DNA from: JAADEM01 sp965371855
Lineage (GTDB): Bacteria > Bacteroidota > Bacteroidia > Bacteroidales > Marinilabiliaceae
Direction: 5' to 3'
Assembly (NCBI GenBank): GCA_965371855.1
Contig: CBDUZZ010000002.1
Coordinates: 1 to 64,000 of the forward strand
Length of the DNA: 64,000 nt
Numbering within the stretch: position 1 is the stretch's first letter; every line of letters begins with the position of its first letter. Shown piece by piece: positions 45,245 to 55,184 of the stretch. A program made the translations under genes and the position numbers. The notes beneath the pieces were generated by a model. The model made no database searches. It saw only the letters and a program-made list of their open reading frames with translations, and was not told where the DNA came from.

Positions 45245-46696
45245 ATGTTAAACTATCGTTTCATTCTTTATGTTCTTGGTTTATTATTGATTATTGAAGG
45301 ATTCTTCATGTTGATATCCGGGGGTGTTGCCTTTATCTATGGTGAATACGATTTTGTTTTTCATTTAATCTCAGCATCTGTTTGTGTTGTTCTTGGTGGT
45401 AGTGTGGCATTTTTTACCCATAATGTTGAAAAGCATATTGGTAATCGTGAAGGCTATATTATTGTTACAATGGTTTGGGTTGTTTTTTCTTTGTTTGGGT
45501 TGTTGCCTTTTTGGTTAAGTGGGGCTATACCATCGTTTACTAACGCTTTTTTTGAAACCATGTCGGGGTTTACAACTACAGGTAGCAGTATCCTAACCGA
45601 CATTGAGTCATTGCCTCACGGATTATTATTCTGGAGAAGCCTTATTCAATGGCTGGGAGGGATGGGTATAATTGTTCTTTCTTTAGCCATATTGCCTATT
45701 CTGGGAGTAGGAGGGATGCAATTGTTTATTGCCGAAGTGCCAGGTCCGACACCGGATAAGCTACATCCCCGAATAGCTGAAACGGCTAAGCGCTTATGGG
45801 TTATTTATTTTTCATTTACGGTTGTTGAGGCTATTTTGTTGGCTTTTGGAGGTATGGATATTTTCGATGCTGTTTGTCATTCATTTACGACTATGGCAAC
45901 AGGAGGATACTCAACAAAACAAGCCAGTATTGCTTTTTATGATTCTGCATATATTCAGTATGTGATTATTTTATTTATGTTCATTGCCGGAACAAATTTT
46001 ACATTATCATATCACGTATTTCACGGACGGTTAAGGAAAGTAATTAAAAATGAAGAGTTCAGGTATTATTTTGGTTTTGTTTTAGGGATATCTATTATAG
46101 TTGGTGTTTTATTGTATTTTACAGAAAGTACTTTGGGAATAGAAAAATCTTTCAGAGATGCTCTATTTCAGGTTGTTTCAATTATTACAACTACAGGGTA
46201 TGCAACAGTTGATTATTTGTTATGGATTCCTTTCCTGAGTTTGATGGTGTTTGTATTAATGTTTTTTGGTGGTTCTGCCGGTTCCACTGGCGGAGGAGTT
46301 AAAATTGTAAGAGTTGTATTGTTGTTGAAAAACAGTTATTATGAGCTTAAAAGGTTAATTCATCCTAATGCGTTGATTCCTGTTCGTCTGAATAACAGGG
46401 CTGTTTCGCAAACTATCATAACTAATGTTTTGGCATTTGCAGCTTTTTATATCATTATTTTTGGAGTTGGTACAATTGTGATGTCTATTATGGGATTTGA
46501 TATGGAGACATCATTGGGAGCTGTTGCTACTTCTCTTGGAAATATTGGACCGGGGCTGGGAGAGGTTGGTCCAAGTTCAAATTTTGCAGATATACCAACT
46601 TTTGGGAAATGGTTCCTCTCTTTTCTAATGTTATTAGGCAGACTAGAGTTGTTTACTGTATTGCTGCTTTTTGCTCCTGCTTTCTGGAAAGAGTGA
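45245..46696 (+). CDS. trkH: Trk potassium uptake system, channel subunit TrkH
   Basis: A 483-residue potassium channel of the SKT superfamily with four MPM repeats. Filter segments are visible: TMSGFTTTGSSIL near residues 101-113, MATGGYSTK near 218-226, ITTTGYATVDY and ATSLGNIGPGLGEVG near 428-442, plus the GSAGSTGGGVKIVR loop near 342-355. With TrkA it takes up potassium using the membrane potential and protons. The stop codon overlaps the start of an AGTAATCAGT-type simple repeat. Confidence 0.96.
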   Translation: MLNYRFILYVLGLLLIIEGFFMLISGGVAFIYGEYDFVFHLISASVCVVLGGSVAFFTHNVEKHIGNREGYIIVTMVWVVFSLFGLLPFWLSGAIPSFTNAFFETMSGFTTTGSSILTDIESLPHGLLFWRSLIQWLGGMGIIVLSLAILPILGVGGMQLFIAEVPGPTPDKLHPRIAETAKRLWVIYFSFTVVEAILLAFGGMDIFDAVCHSFTTMATGGYSTKQASIAFYDSAYIQYVIILFMFIAGTNFTLSYHVFHGRLRKVIKNEEFRYYFGFVLGISIIVGVLLYFTESTLGIEKSFRDALFQVVSIITTTGYATVDYLLWIPFLSLMVFVLMFFGGSAGSTGGGVKIVRVVLLLKNSYYELKRLIHPNALIPVRLNNRAVSQTIITNVLAFAAFYIIIFGVGTIVMSIMGFDMETSLGAVATSLGNIGPGLGEVGPSSNFADIPTFGKWFLSFLMLLGRLELFTVLLLFAPAFWKE

Positions 46697-46780
46697 TCAG
46701 TAAAATCAGTAATCAGTATTCTGTGATCAGTTAGCAGTATGGCTCTATAGTAATTCGTAATTCGTAATTCGTAATTCCTA
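46694..46780. repeat. Simple repeats at the trkH 3' end
   Basis: GATCAGTAAAATCAGTAATCAGTATTCTGTGATCAGT-type sequence followed by four GTAATTC units (46751-46778). Both unit types are those of 5546-5627. It fills the whole gap between trkH and the converging sua5 gene. Confidence 0.7.
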
Positions 46781-46785
46781 ATTGT

Positions 46786-47400
46786 CTATATCTCAATTAC
46801 CCCTTTCCCCTGTCGAATAATTTCAAAGTCATGATTGGTGCAATCAATTATTGTACTGGCTTCATTGCCTCCATAACCACCATCGATAACAATATTTACC
46901 AAATCTTTAAATTTTTCATGGATTAATTCCGGGTCGGTTGTGTACTCTAATATGTCGTCTTCATCTTTAACTGAAGTTGTAAGTATAGGATTTCCAAGTT
47001 CTTTTGTTATTTCGAGTATTATGTTATTATCAGGAATTCTTATTCCGATAGTTCTTTTATTATTTTTAAAGAGTTTTGGAACATTGCTGTTGGCAGGAAG
47101 AATAAAAGTAAATGGTCCGGGTAAACTATGTTTCATTAGTTTGAATGTTCGGTTGTCAAGAGGGCGGGTAAAGTTTGAAAGATGCTTAAAGTCATGACAT
47201 ATAAATGAAAAGTTTGCTTTTTTTAAATTAACTCCTTTTATCCAGGCTATTTTCTCCACAGCTTTATTATTGTATATATCACACCCTATGGCATAGATAG
47301 TATCTGTAGGATAAATAATTAATTCACCTTTTTTTAAAGCATCTACTACAGTGCTAATTAGTTTGTAGTCCGGATTGTCTGGATATAATTTAATAAGCAT
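46786..47400 (-). CDS. L-threonylcarbamoyladenylate synthase (Sua5/YrdC family)
   Basis: A 204-residue YrdC-domain protein that makes threonylcarbamoyl-AMP from threonine, bicarbonate and ATP, the first step of t6A37 tRNA modification. The signature LIIYPTDTIYAIGCDI is near residues 31-46, followed by KAVEKIAWIKG and the HSLPGPFTFILPAN block near 88-101. GIRIPDNNIILEI near 122 completes the core. It lacks the extra C-terminal Sua5 domain, so it is the short form. Confidence 0.92.
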   Translation of the reverse strand: MLIKLYPDNPDYKLISTVVDALKKGELIIYPTDTIYAIGCDIYNNKAVEKIAWIKGVNLKKANFSFICHDFKHLSNFTRPLDNRTFKLMKHSLPGPFTFILPANSNVPKLFKNNKRTIGIRIPDNNIILEITKELGNPILTTSVKDEDDILEYTTDPELIHEKFKDLVNIVIDGGYGGNEASTIIDCTNHDFEIIRQGKGVIEI

Positions 47401-47479
47401 GTGATAATTTTAAAATATTGATACAAAGATATTCAGTTTTTTATAATATTACATCGGATAATATTTAGTGCTGCAATAT

Positions 47480-47590
47480 ATGAATAAAGAAAAAAATACA
47501 TTAGAACTAAATAATTTTGATTCTACAGACAGGAAATATCTTGAAGAAATTGTTTATTTAGTTTACCATGAACAGATAGTTAAGGTTTAA
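47480..47590 (+). CDS. Possible very small protein (36 residues)
   Basis: An ATG frame of 36 codons (MNKEKNTLELNNFDSTDRKY...) ending at TAA 21 bases before the TPR gene. It is acidic, without cysteine or membrane segment, and not recognised. It may be a remnant or a real small gene; it rests only on the open frame and normal codon use. Confidence 0.25.
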   Translation: MNKEKNTLELNNFDSTDRKYLEEIVYLVYHEQIVKV

Positions 47591-47599
47591 ATATTCTTT

Positions 47600-47607
47600 T
47601 ATCTTTG
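47600..47607 (+). promoter_or_regulatory. Promoter -7 box right before the TPR gene
   Basis: TATCTTTG ends four bases before the ATG at 47612. With the usual start point a few bases after this box, the mRNA would begin at or near the start codon, so a leaderless transcript is possible. No clear TTG box is visible. Confidence 0.4.
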
Positions 47608-47611
47608 CTTT

Positions 47612-48622
47612 ATGAATAGGTTAATAATAATTTTAATAATAACATTTGGTTTAACTATATATGTTGATGCTCAGAACAAAGAGGCAGAGCAATTAGTAGA
47701 ACAAGGTATCAAATTTAGTAATGAAGGCAGCTACCGAAGAGCTATTACTAAATTTGAGGATGCTCTTCAGTTAGATGAAAAGTTAAATAAAGCTAAATAT
47801 GAATTGGCTTATGTCTTTTTACAAACAGGAAATTCAGAAATGGCTGCCAAGTATAGTAAAGAGGTAATGAAGTCTGATGAAACGTTAAGGTTAGAGGCTT
47901 CTCTTATTTTAGGTGCTGCGTATGACCAGCAAAAAGAATATAAAAAGTCATTAAAAGTATATAAAAAGGCTGTAAAAGAGTATCCTGAAAATAATCTGGC
48001 TCATTTTAATTTGGGATTAAGTTATTATAATCATCATGACTGGGATGAGGCAGAATTATGTTTGACAAAAGCAACAATGCTGGATAAATCATACTCGGGC
48101 AGTCACTATCTTTTAGCACATATTATGCTTAATAAGGGTGAAACTATTAAGTCAATGTTATCTTTTTACTATTTTCTTTTACTTGAACAAGATACAGAGA
48201 GAGTTGAAGATGCATATGATATATTGGAAGAGCTATGGAAATCAGGTGTGAATAATTCCGATGGACAAACAATAGTTTCAATTAATAAAGGGAATAATGA
48301 TTATTACAAGATGGTTGACCTTGAAGTTAAATTAAAGGCGGCTTCTTATATTGGTAATTTTGAACCTGCTGACAGACTTAAAGTCTTTTCTGACAATACA
48401 TATTTGTTATTTGATGTTATCAGTCAGTCATACGATGGTAAGATAGGTTTTTGGGAGTTGATATATCTGGATTTTTTTAGAGAGTTGCATGAAAAAGGGT
48501 ACACGGCATCTTTTGCCTACTATATAAGCAACACTAATTATCGTCCTCAGGTTTTAGTATGGCTATCTGACCATTATTCTGAGTTTAACTCTTTTATAAA
48601 CTGGATGGAGCTACAACAGTAA
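47612..48622 (+). CDS. Exported TPR-repeat protein
   Basis: A 336-residue protein with a signal peptide (MNRLIIILIITFGLTIYVDAQ), so periplasmic. Residues about 22-190 form at least five TPR motifs (NEGSYRRAITKFEDALQLDE, QKEYKKSLKVYKKAVKEYPE, HHDWDEAELCLTKATMLDK). The C-terminal part (about 205-336) is not a TPR and not recognised. It probably mediates protein interactions in the envelope; partner unknown. The start is set by the signal peptide. Confidence 0.8.
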   Translation: MNRLIIILIITFGLTIYVDAQNKEAEQLVEQGIKFSNEGSYRRAITKFEDALQLDEKLNKAKYELAYVFLQTGNSEMAAKYSKEVMKSDETLRLEASLILGAAYDQQKEYKKSLKVYKKAVKEYPENNLAHFNLGLSYYNHHDWDEAELCLTKATMLDKSYSGSHYLLAHIMLNKGETIKSMLSFYYFLLLEQDTERVEDAYDILEELWKSGVNNSDGQTIVSINKGNNDYYKMVDLEVKLKAASYIGNFEPADRLKVFSDNTYLLFDVISQSYDGKIGFWELIYLDFFRELHEKGYTASFAYYISNTNYRPQVLVWLSDHYSEFNSFINWMELQQ

Positions 48623-48630
48623 GATTTATA

Positions 48631-48681
48631 ACCACATAAGAATCATATGATAGTATAATTTACTTATGTGTCTTATGTGGT
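48631..48681. terminator. Inverted repeat between converging genes
   Basis: ACCACATAAGA (48631-48641) and TCTTATGTGGT (48671-48681) are perfect 11-base arms with a 29-base loop. No T-run. It may stop the TPR transcript, or be a dispersed repeat. Confidence 0.4.
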
Positions 48682-48723
48682 GGAGGATTTGCAAGTTATA
48701 ACCTGAATTCTTGTTTTGAACTT

Positions 48724-49838
48724 CTACCTGACTTCGTATGCAGGTCGTTCCGGTTTTTTATACGGTTCTGTTTCTAGTTTTTTCGTAATTACTTCAATAG
48801 CTTTTTCCAATTGTGGGTCAATACCTTTTGCCAGTTCCCCTGCATCTTCATCAATCTCAATATCCGGATCAATACCGTGACCTTCTTTAAACCATTCGCC
48901 TGTGTCAGGATCATACATTCTGAAAGTAGGAACAGTAACTGTACCACTATCAATTAACCGGGGTGCGCCGGAAATGCCAATTAAACCTCCCCATGTACGT
49001 GTGCCTATTAGTTCACCCATTTTCTCTTTACGGAAATATGCAGGGAAAGCATCTCCTCCTGAGCCGCTCCAACCATTTATCATCATCACCTTTGGACCGA
49101 AATGACCTACAGGCGGATATTGCCAGTCCTGTCCATCGCGTACAGCCCAGTATGCCAATGGCTTGCGATTTAGTAGTTCAATGAACCTGTCTGGTATCTG
49201 ACCTCCATTCTTCTTTAGGATTAACAACCATTTGCATATCGTTCACCGGTAATGCTTTATCTGCTTTTTGATCAGGATTAGGACTTATAATATACCACGA
49301 TGAATCCTTTTTTATCAGAATCTTTTTACCATCAGCTGAAAGTTGATATCTGCGAATTCCTTTAATTATTGATTTTTCTTCACGTTTTTTCAGGTCGTAA
49401 TATTTAAACTCACTGTCTCCGGTAGTAAATAATACTTTACCTGAAACAGCAGAAACAGAACGATAACTGCCATGAGCAGGAGGTAAAAGAACTATTCTGT
49501 GCTCAAATCCGGACAGATCAATTATTGTTTTTTTCTTTTTCTTTTTCTCCTTTTTTTCTTTATCCTTATCGTCATCGTTTTCTTCACTTTCTTTTGATTC
49601 TTTTTTGCCTGTTTGTGAGGAAATAAAGGTACTTACCATCAGGGTCAAATGCCGGCGAGAAATCATTATAATATCCACTTGTAACCTGATGAACAACACG
49701 ATTTTTAACATCGTAGAGAGCTATCGCTTTTGATAAAACGTTCTTTACCACTTTTTCTTCTCGATGCAAAAAGTATTTTTGTTCCATCAGGATGCCAATC
49801 TACAACTCTGTCAGAATAGCCGTGATATGTAAGTCGTT
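48724..49838 (-). pseudogene. Decayed tricorn-type S41 protease
   Basis: Three out-of-phase fragments of one tricorn-like protease, read on the minus strand. The first (about 49838-49590) has TYHGYSDRVVDWHPDGTKIL, then shifts frame into LYDVKNRVVHQVTSGYYNDF. The second (about 49650-49190) has an acidic linker, SGFEHRIVLLPPAHGSYRSV and NPKEEWRSD. The third (49227-48724) has the S41 C-terminal half with the catalytic serine in INGWSGSGGDAFPAYF. Most of the propeller, the PDZ domain and the start of the S41 domain are missing, so about one third of a roughly 1,050-residue gene remains. Frameshifts and internal deletions make it non-functional. Confidence 0.85.
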
Positions 49839-49929
49839 TTCATGATTAAAATCAAGGTGCAGATTATAATTGTCTGCTGGTTGTTTGTTTTTAATGATGT
49901 AGGTATATAAGTTTAATTTACATTTCTAA

Positions 49930-50973
49930 TTATTCATAAACTTCTTGTTGAGTATAAACGCCTGGCTTAATTAAAATGTCATTAATATTATCTTTAAATA
50001 CTGGTATGGAGTTGAGCTTAATAGTAGGTACGTTGATAATTCCATTGTCTGTATAAGACAATTCTGATTTATCAGGCATTATATCTTTAGCCATATTAAA
50101 TGCAATCTCTGCAGCTCTGTAAGCAACAGCCTTAAGAGGATGGTAAACGGTCATTAGCTGGGTTTCATTAATGATGTTTTTTATAGCTCTTAATTCAGCA
50201 TCCTGACCTGTGACAAGAACATCTCCAGCATAGTTATACTTCTCTAATATTTTTATAGCACCATCAGCAATACCATCGTATGCAGCTAAAATGACATCCG
50301 GCTTTTCTTCGGAGAATGCTAAACATTGATCTAATTCATAAGCTGCATTATCTCCACTCCACTCTTCGATAAATGATTTATAAAGTATCTTAATATCTCC
50401 CTTTTTAACATGGGGTAATAATACTGAATCAATAGATTGTTGTAATTCAACAGCATTCCGGTCAAACCGATCACCACTTAATATAATGTAATTCCCCGTT
50501 GGTTTGATTTTTAATACGGCTGCGCACATATCCTCGCCAAGTTTTTTATTATTGCCTGATATGTATAAATCAAGTTCTTCACTTTTAATCATACGGTTAT
50601 ATGCAATAACTTTAACATCTTTTTGTTTGGCAGCCCTAACTATTGCAGCAGCAGTATTTGTATTAACAGCAATCAGGCATAAAACATCAATATCTTTATC
50701 GAGAAGCTCTAATGCTTTTTTATATTGTATCGATTCGTTGTTGTCGGCTTCTTCAACATAAACTGTCGCTCCTAGTTCTTCTGCTTTAGTTTTAAAAAAT
50801 TTGCTTTCTTTCAGATATCTTTCAGTTTTTTTTGAAGTATAAAGAAATCCCAGTTTAATGTCACTTTTATGTGAACACTGACTAAATAAAACAGACAACA
50901 TAATCAATATGACAGGAATAATGCTTATTGTTTTGTTTTTGTTTATTATAGATGTAATTGTTATTTGATTCAT
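49930..50973 (-). CDS. Sugar-binding-protein-like lipoprotein (XylF/RbsB fold)
   Basis: A 347-residue predicted lipoprotein (signal peptide ending at LFSQCSHKSD) with the type I periplasmic binding fold. Segments IKLGFLYTSKKTERYLK, NTNTAAAIVRAAKQKDVKVIAYNRM, SGDRFDRNAVELQQSID and DVILAAYDGIADGAIKIL follow D-xylose-binding XylF most closely. No permease or ATPase is adjacent. The divergent neighbour is a chemoreceptor, which suggests this protein detects a sugar and presents it to that receptor; the ligand and the link are inferred. Confidence 0.85.
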   Translation of the reverse strand: MNQITITSIINKNKTISIIPVILIMLSVLFSQCSHKSDIKLGFLYTSKKTERYLKESKFFKTKAEELGATVYVEEADNNESIQYKKALELLDKDIDVLCLIAVNTNTAAAIVRAAKQKDVKVIAYNRMIKSEELDLYISGNNKKLGEDMCAAVLKIKPTGNYIILSGDRFDRNAVELQQSIDSVLLPHVKKGDIKILYKSFIEEWSGDNAAYELDQCLAFSEEKPDVILAAYDGIADGAIKILEKYNYAGDVLVTGQDAELRAIKNIINETQLMTVYHPLKAVAYRAAEIAFNMAKDIMPDKSELSYTDNGIINVPTIKLNSIPVFKDNINDILIKPGVYTQQEVYE

Positions 50974-51131
50974 AATATGCTGTTTAAGTTGATTTGCATG
51001 AAATGTTTAATAATCATTATACTTATTATAATCTAAAAAAGTTATATTATTTTTAAGAATAATAAAACAAAAATTGATTTTTTTAGTATAAACTTATTAA
51101 ATGGTTAACTAGAATATTATATATTGAAATA

Positions 51132-52916
51132 ATGGCTTGGAAAGATTTAAAAATAAGAGTAAAAATTGGGGGTGGGTTTTCTGTTATATTTGTTGTGATT
51201 TTAATTCTTGGAATTGTTATCTATTTTAATCTTACAAATGTTGATAAAGAGATTTCAGAACTGTCAGATACTCATATACCTGCAGTAAATGAGGCAAATA
51301 AACTTGATCGTTTTTGGCGTGAAACGAGTGAGTTTTCAAGATCGTTTGACTTTACCGGAAATACTTATTTTAAAACCCGGGCGGAAGAGAGTTATAAAAA
51401 GATGTATGAAGCATTTACAAAGTTACATGTTGTTTTAGAAGGAAATAAAGAAACTTTAAAGGGAAAGGGAATTGATTTAAATCGTTTGGAAGATCTTTTA
51501 AAAAATTATGATAGTGTTAGTAAGGTTTATATAGAAGCACAGGTTAATTCTGAAAATGAACGAAAAATATTATTGGAAAGTATAACTAATCTCAATAATA
51601 GCAGAAAGAGGTATAATGGTTATACAAATGTACAACAACTGTCAGCAGAGTATTATTATCTTTTTAGTCAAGTGTCAGTTAATCAATACGAACGTTCAAC
51701 TTATTTAATGGATAGTGTTAGAAATGAGTTAATTGATTTGAAAAAAAATATTTATACAAAAGCACTGCCCGGGGATTTTCGTGATAACATATCCGGTTCT
51801 GTGGAAAAATTAATAAGTTTTATTGATGCTGAGATATCTGCAAGAAAACTTGAATTGAAAAGGTTTGAATTGGCAAAAAATGTAATGTGGGATATAAGAG
51901 CCACTTCCGATATTGGTATTGACCAGATAATGGCCATGGGTGATAGAACATCAAAAACTGTCAAGGTTCAGAAAAACATTTTGTTATATGCAATATTGAT
52001 TTTGATGGTAATAGGTGCTGTGTTAGTTTTATTCTTATCACGCGAAATTTCATTGCCTCTTGAAAGAGGTATTATACTGGCACAGAAAGTTGCAGCAGGA
52101 GATTTAAGTACAACGTATAAAGTAAAAAGGAAAGATGAAATAGGTCAGTTATTGATTGCATTAAATAAAATGGTTGATAATCTTAGGAAGATGGTTGCCG
52201 AAATATCACAAAGTGCAAGTGAGATAGCAAGATCGAGTAAGAAATTAAATACCGAAGCTTTTGAGCTGTCCGAAGGTGCTACACAACAGGCTTCTTCAGC
52301 TGAAGAGGTTTCATCTTCAATGGAAGAGATGTATGCGAATATTGAGCAAAATAGTGAAAATGCAAAACAGACAGAGGCTATTGCTGAGCATGCTGTTATT
52401 GGTATAAATGAAAGTAATGAATCATCAAAGGTTACTGCAAAATATTTAAAAGAAATAACATCCAAGATATCTGTAATTGGAGATATTGCTTTTCAAACAA
52501 ACTTGCTAGCATTGAATGCTGCAGTAGAAGCAGCCAGAGCTGGACAAGAAGGTCGTGGATTTGCAGTTGTTGCGACAGAGGTGCGTAAGTTGGCTGAAAG
52601 AAGTAAGGTTGCAGCCGGTGATATTAACAGGGTTTCGACAGAATCATTATCATCTTCTGAGGTTTCTGTGGAAAAGTTGGAACAGATATCTCCTGAGATT
52701 GAGAAAACAGCAAATCTTGTAAAAGAGATTAGTACAGCTTCTTTGGAACAACTTTCAGGCGTAGAGCAGATTAATAGTGCTCTACAGCAACTGAATAATG
52801 TAACCCAACGTAATGCATCAAATTCGGATGAGATACTGGAGGCTGCAAGAATCTTGAATACTTTATCTCAACGATTAAATAGAGCAATTTTAGTATTTAA
52901 GACAGGCGAGTTTTAA
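51132..52916 (+). CDS. Methyl-accepting chemotaxis protein
   Basis: A 594-residue chemoreceptor. TM1 is at about 10-30, a periplasmic helical domain runs to about 280, TM2 is at about 283-303, then a HAMP domain (about 305-360; [22 protein letters not shown]) and the long signalling coiled coil to the end. The CheW/CheA tip is conserved: [33 protein letters not shown] in two parts near 450-480. It would signal to a CheA-CheW complex, with methylation control. Chemotaxis genes are not in the window; gliding, twitching or another output is possible. It ends tail-to-tail with the 7TM-HD gene, sharing four bases. Confidence 0.93.
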   Translation: MAWKDLKIRVKIGGGFSVIFVVILILGIVIYFNLTNVDKEISELSDTHIPAVNEANKLDRFWRETSEFSRSFDFTGNTYFKTRAEESYKKMYEAFTKLHVVLEGNKETLKGKGIDLNRLEDLLKNYDSVSKVYIEAQVNSENERKILLESITNLNNSRKRYNGYTNVQQLSAEYYYLFSQVSVNQYERSTYLMDSVRNELIDLKKNIYTKALPGDFRDNISGSVEKLISFIDAEISARKLELKRFELAKNVMWDIRATSDIGIDQIMAMGDRTSKTVKVQKNILLYAILILMVIGAVLVLFLSREISLPLERGIILAQKVAAGDLSTTYKVKRKDEIGQLLIALNKMVDNLRKMVAEISQSASEIARSSKKLNTEAFELSEGATQQASSAEEVSSSMEEMYANIEQNSENAKQTEAIAEHAVIGINESNESSKVTAKYLKEITSKISVIGDIAFQTNLLALNAAVEAARAGQEGRGFAVVATEVRKLAERSKVAAGDINRVSTESLSSSEVSVEKLEQISPEIEKTANLVKEISTASLEQLSGVEQINSALQQLNNVTQRNASNSDEILEAARILNTLSQRLNRAILVFKTGEF

Positions 52917-55051
52917 TTTCTTTTTTTTATAGAAGGGTATTCTATTCTCGCATGGTAAATATTTTTAAGCTTAAGCTTTAAAACTTCTTTTGCCTGTGTA
53001 ATCTCTTTAAAAGTAATGGGAGCATTTTTGAATTGTTCTTCCTTAAGTTCAGTGTTGATGATTTTTTCAACCAGGTTATCAATTTCCGTATCAGTATAAT
53101 TTTTCAGACTTTTCGATGTTGCTTCAATTGCATCTGCCATCATAACAATTGCTGTTTCTTTTGTAAAAGGTGTGGGGCCTGGATAAGTAAATGTAGATTC
53201 GTCAGGTTTTTTATCAGGATTATCGTTAATGTATGAATTATAGAAAAATCTTGTCTTTGTTGTTCCATGATGTGTTCTGACAAAATCAATAATTTGTTCC
53301 GGCAACTTCTCTTTTCTTGCTAACTTAACACCATTCTCAATATGGTTTAAAATTATCCTGGCACTCTCTTCAAAACCCAGATCAGCGTGTGGATTGAAAC
53401 CGGCAGCCTGATTTTCTGTAAAGTAAATAGGAGATACAGTTTTTCCTATATCATGATACATGGCACCTGCTCGTACTAACATGGGGTTTGCGCCTATTTT
53501 ATATGCAACTTCCTGGGCAAGATTAGCCACTTGTATAGAATGTTGAAATGTTCCTGGTGCTTTTTCTGCAAGTGTTCTTAAAAGTGGATGATTAGTGTCG
53601 GAAAGTTCCATTAATGTAACATCAGATAAGAACCTGAATGTACGTTCGAAAATATCAATTAAAGGATATGCCAATAATATTAAGGCTCCATTAATGGCAA
53701 ATTGCCCAAATAAACGTGGATCAATTTTCTGTATGTCACCCTCTTGCCATAATGATATTCCTGCATAAAACAGAGAGTATGTGAGAAAGATAATGAATGC
53801 CGCTCTTACTAACTGGCTTCTTCGTACCATCCGATACAGGCTGAAAATAGCTACTATACCTGCCGGAATTTGTAAGAGAACAAACAGGAAACTGTTACTG
53901 GCAAAAAAGGCTGATATCAGAATTGTAATAATGTGGAGAAACAGTGCAAGTCTGGAATCAAAGAATATTCTAATTATTATGGGTAATATCGCAAAAGGAA
54001 TTATGAATAACGATATTTTGCTGAAAGAATGAATGCTGGAAGCTAATGCAACCATTAAAATTACCATCATTAAAATAAAAGATATTGATAATAAGTTGTG
54101 ATATACATCTACTCTGAAATAGAAAAGGAAAAGATATATTATTACGAAAAATAAAGTTATTATTAATGTCTGTGCCAGTATTATAAGATAATAACCTGTT
54201 GTTGTTCCTAATCTCGTTTCATAAACTTTCTTTAAAGAGTCCAGTATTTTTACTGTTTTTCCGTCAATAATTTCACCGGTATCTATAATACGTTGGCCTG
54301 ATATAACCTTGCCACTAGTTATTGATATATTTTTAAGTAGGTTTTGTCGTTCTGCTTCAGTTCGTTCATTATCAAATGTAATGTTAGGGTGTATATATTT
54401 ATTCAATTGAATATCTGATAAAAAAGCCTGAGTTTCATTGAATATATTATTATCCATGTCCCCCAAATTATTAAGAGTGTTTATCATTATAGTTTGATAT
54501 GCAGCTTTCTGCGTTGAGAATTCTATTAACCCGTATGGTTCAGCAATATTGCCTTTAATCAGATATAGCTCAAAGGTAGATGGTACATTGATATATTGTT
54601 CAGGGAGTGAAATGATTCCTTTCTGATAAACAATTTGAAAATTATTAATGATATTATCTATAATTATTTCAGAATAATATTTTTTATTGATTCTTTTTCC
54701 GAATAGGGTAGGATACTGGCTGTTATAAGTTGCAAGAGATTGATTATATGAATTAATAAACGGAGTTCTTTGTTGTTGTAAAACAGAAGTATCTAAAATG
54801 AAGTATGGGCGAAAAGAGTTTAAAATACTATCTTTCTCTCTGTTAAGTTCCTCAGTACTTTTATAAATGGGGAAATCAAATGGTGCAATTAATGGCGCAT
54901 GCATCCATGGCCGTCCTTTTGTATATTCATATCTGAACTGACTTGTTTTAGGTAATAAATATGTAACTATTGCGATAGCTACAAGAAATGCTAAAATGCG
55001 ATATGTGGTTGTATAATATTTTTTCCACGATTTTAAAACCAGGTCTTTCAT
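52913..55051 (-). CDS. 7TM-HD family protein (PgpH-like c-di-AMP phosphodiesterase)
   Basis: A 712-residue membrane protein. After an N-terminal TM helix (about 15-35) comes an extracytoplasmic 7TMR-HDED domain (about 40-285), seven TM helices (about 290-480) and a cytoplasmic HD domain. The HDIG motif appears as MYHDIGKT near residue 530, with preceding [17 protein letters not shown] and later RTHHGTTKT. PgpH, the best-studied member, hydrolyses cyclic di-AMP; the same role here is by homology. Stop codons of this gene and the chemoreceptor share TTAA. Confidence 0.92.
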   Translation of the reverse strand: MKDLVLKSWKKYYTTTYRILAFLVAIAIVTYLLPKTSQFRYEYTKGRPWMHAPLIAPFDFPIYKSTEELNREKDSILNSFRPYFILDTSVLQQQRTPFINSYNQSLATYNSQYPTLFGKRINKKYYSEIIIDNIINNFQIVYQKGIISLPEQYINVPSTFELYLIKGNIAEPYGLIEFSTQKAAYQTIMINTLNNLGDMDNNIFNETQAFLSDIQLNKYIHPNITFDNERTEAERQNLLKNISITSGKVISGQRIIDTGEIIDGKTVKILDSLKKVYETRLGTTTGYYLIILAQTLIITLFFVIIYLFLFYFRVDVYHNLLSISFILMMVILMVALASSIHSFSKISLFIIPFAILPIIIRIFFDSRLALFLHIITILISAFFASNSFLFVLLQIPAGIVAIFSLYRMVRRSQLVRAAFIIFLTYSLFYAGISLWQEGDIQKIDPRLFGQFAINGALILLAYPLIDIFERTFRFLSDVTLMELSDTNHPLLRTLAEKAPGTFQHSIQVANLAQEVAYKIGANPMLVRAGAMYHDIGKTVSPIYFTENQAAGFNPHADLGFEESARIILNHIENGVKLARKEKLPEQIIDFVRTHHGTTKTRFFYNSYINDNPDKKPDESTFTYPGPTPFTKETAIVMMADAIEATSKSLKNYTDTEIDNLVEKIINTELKEEQFKNAPITFKEITQAKEVLKLKLKNIYHARIEYPSIKKRN

Positions 55052-55184
55052 ATCTTGAATATTAAAAAGAATTTATTTTCATTACTAAAATAATACAAAG
55101 AGCTGTATTATTTCAATATTTTTTATAGTTACTTTTAGATTTCTTAGAAACAATTGTTTTAAATTGCACTCCTAAACAATAATT

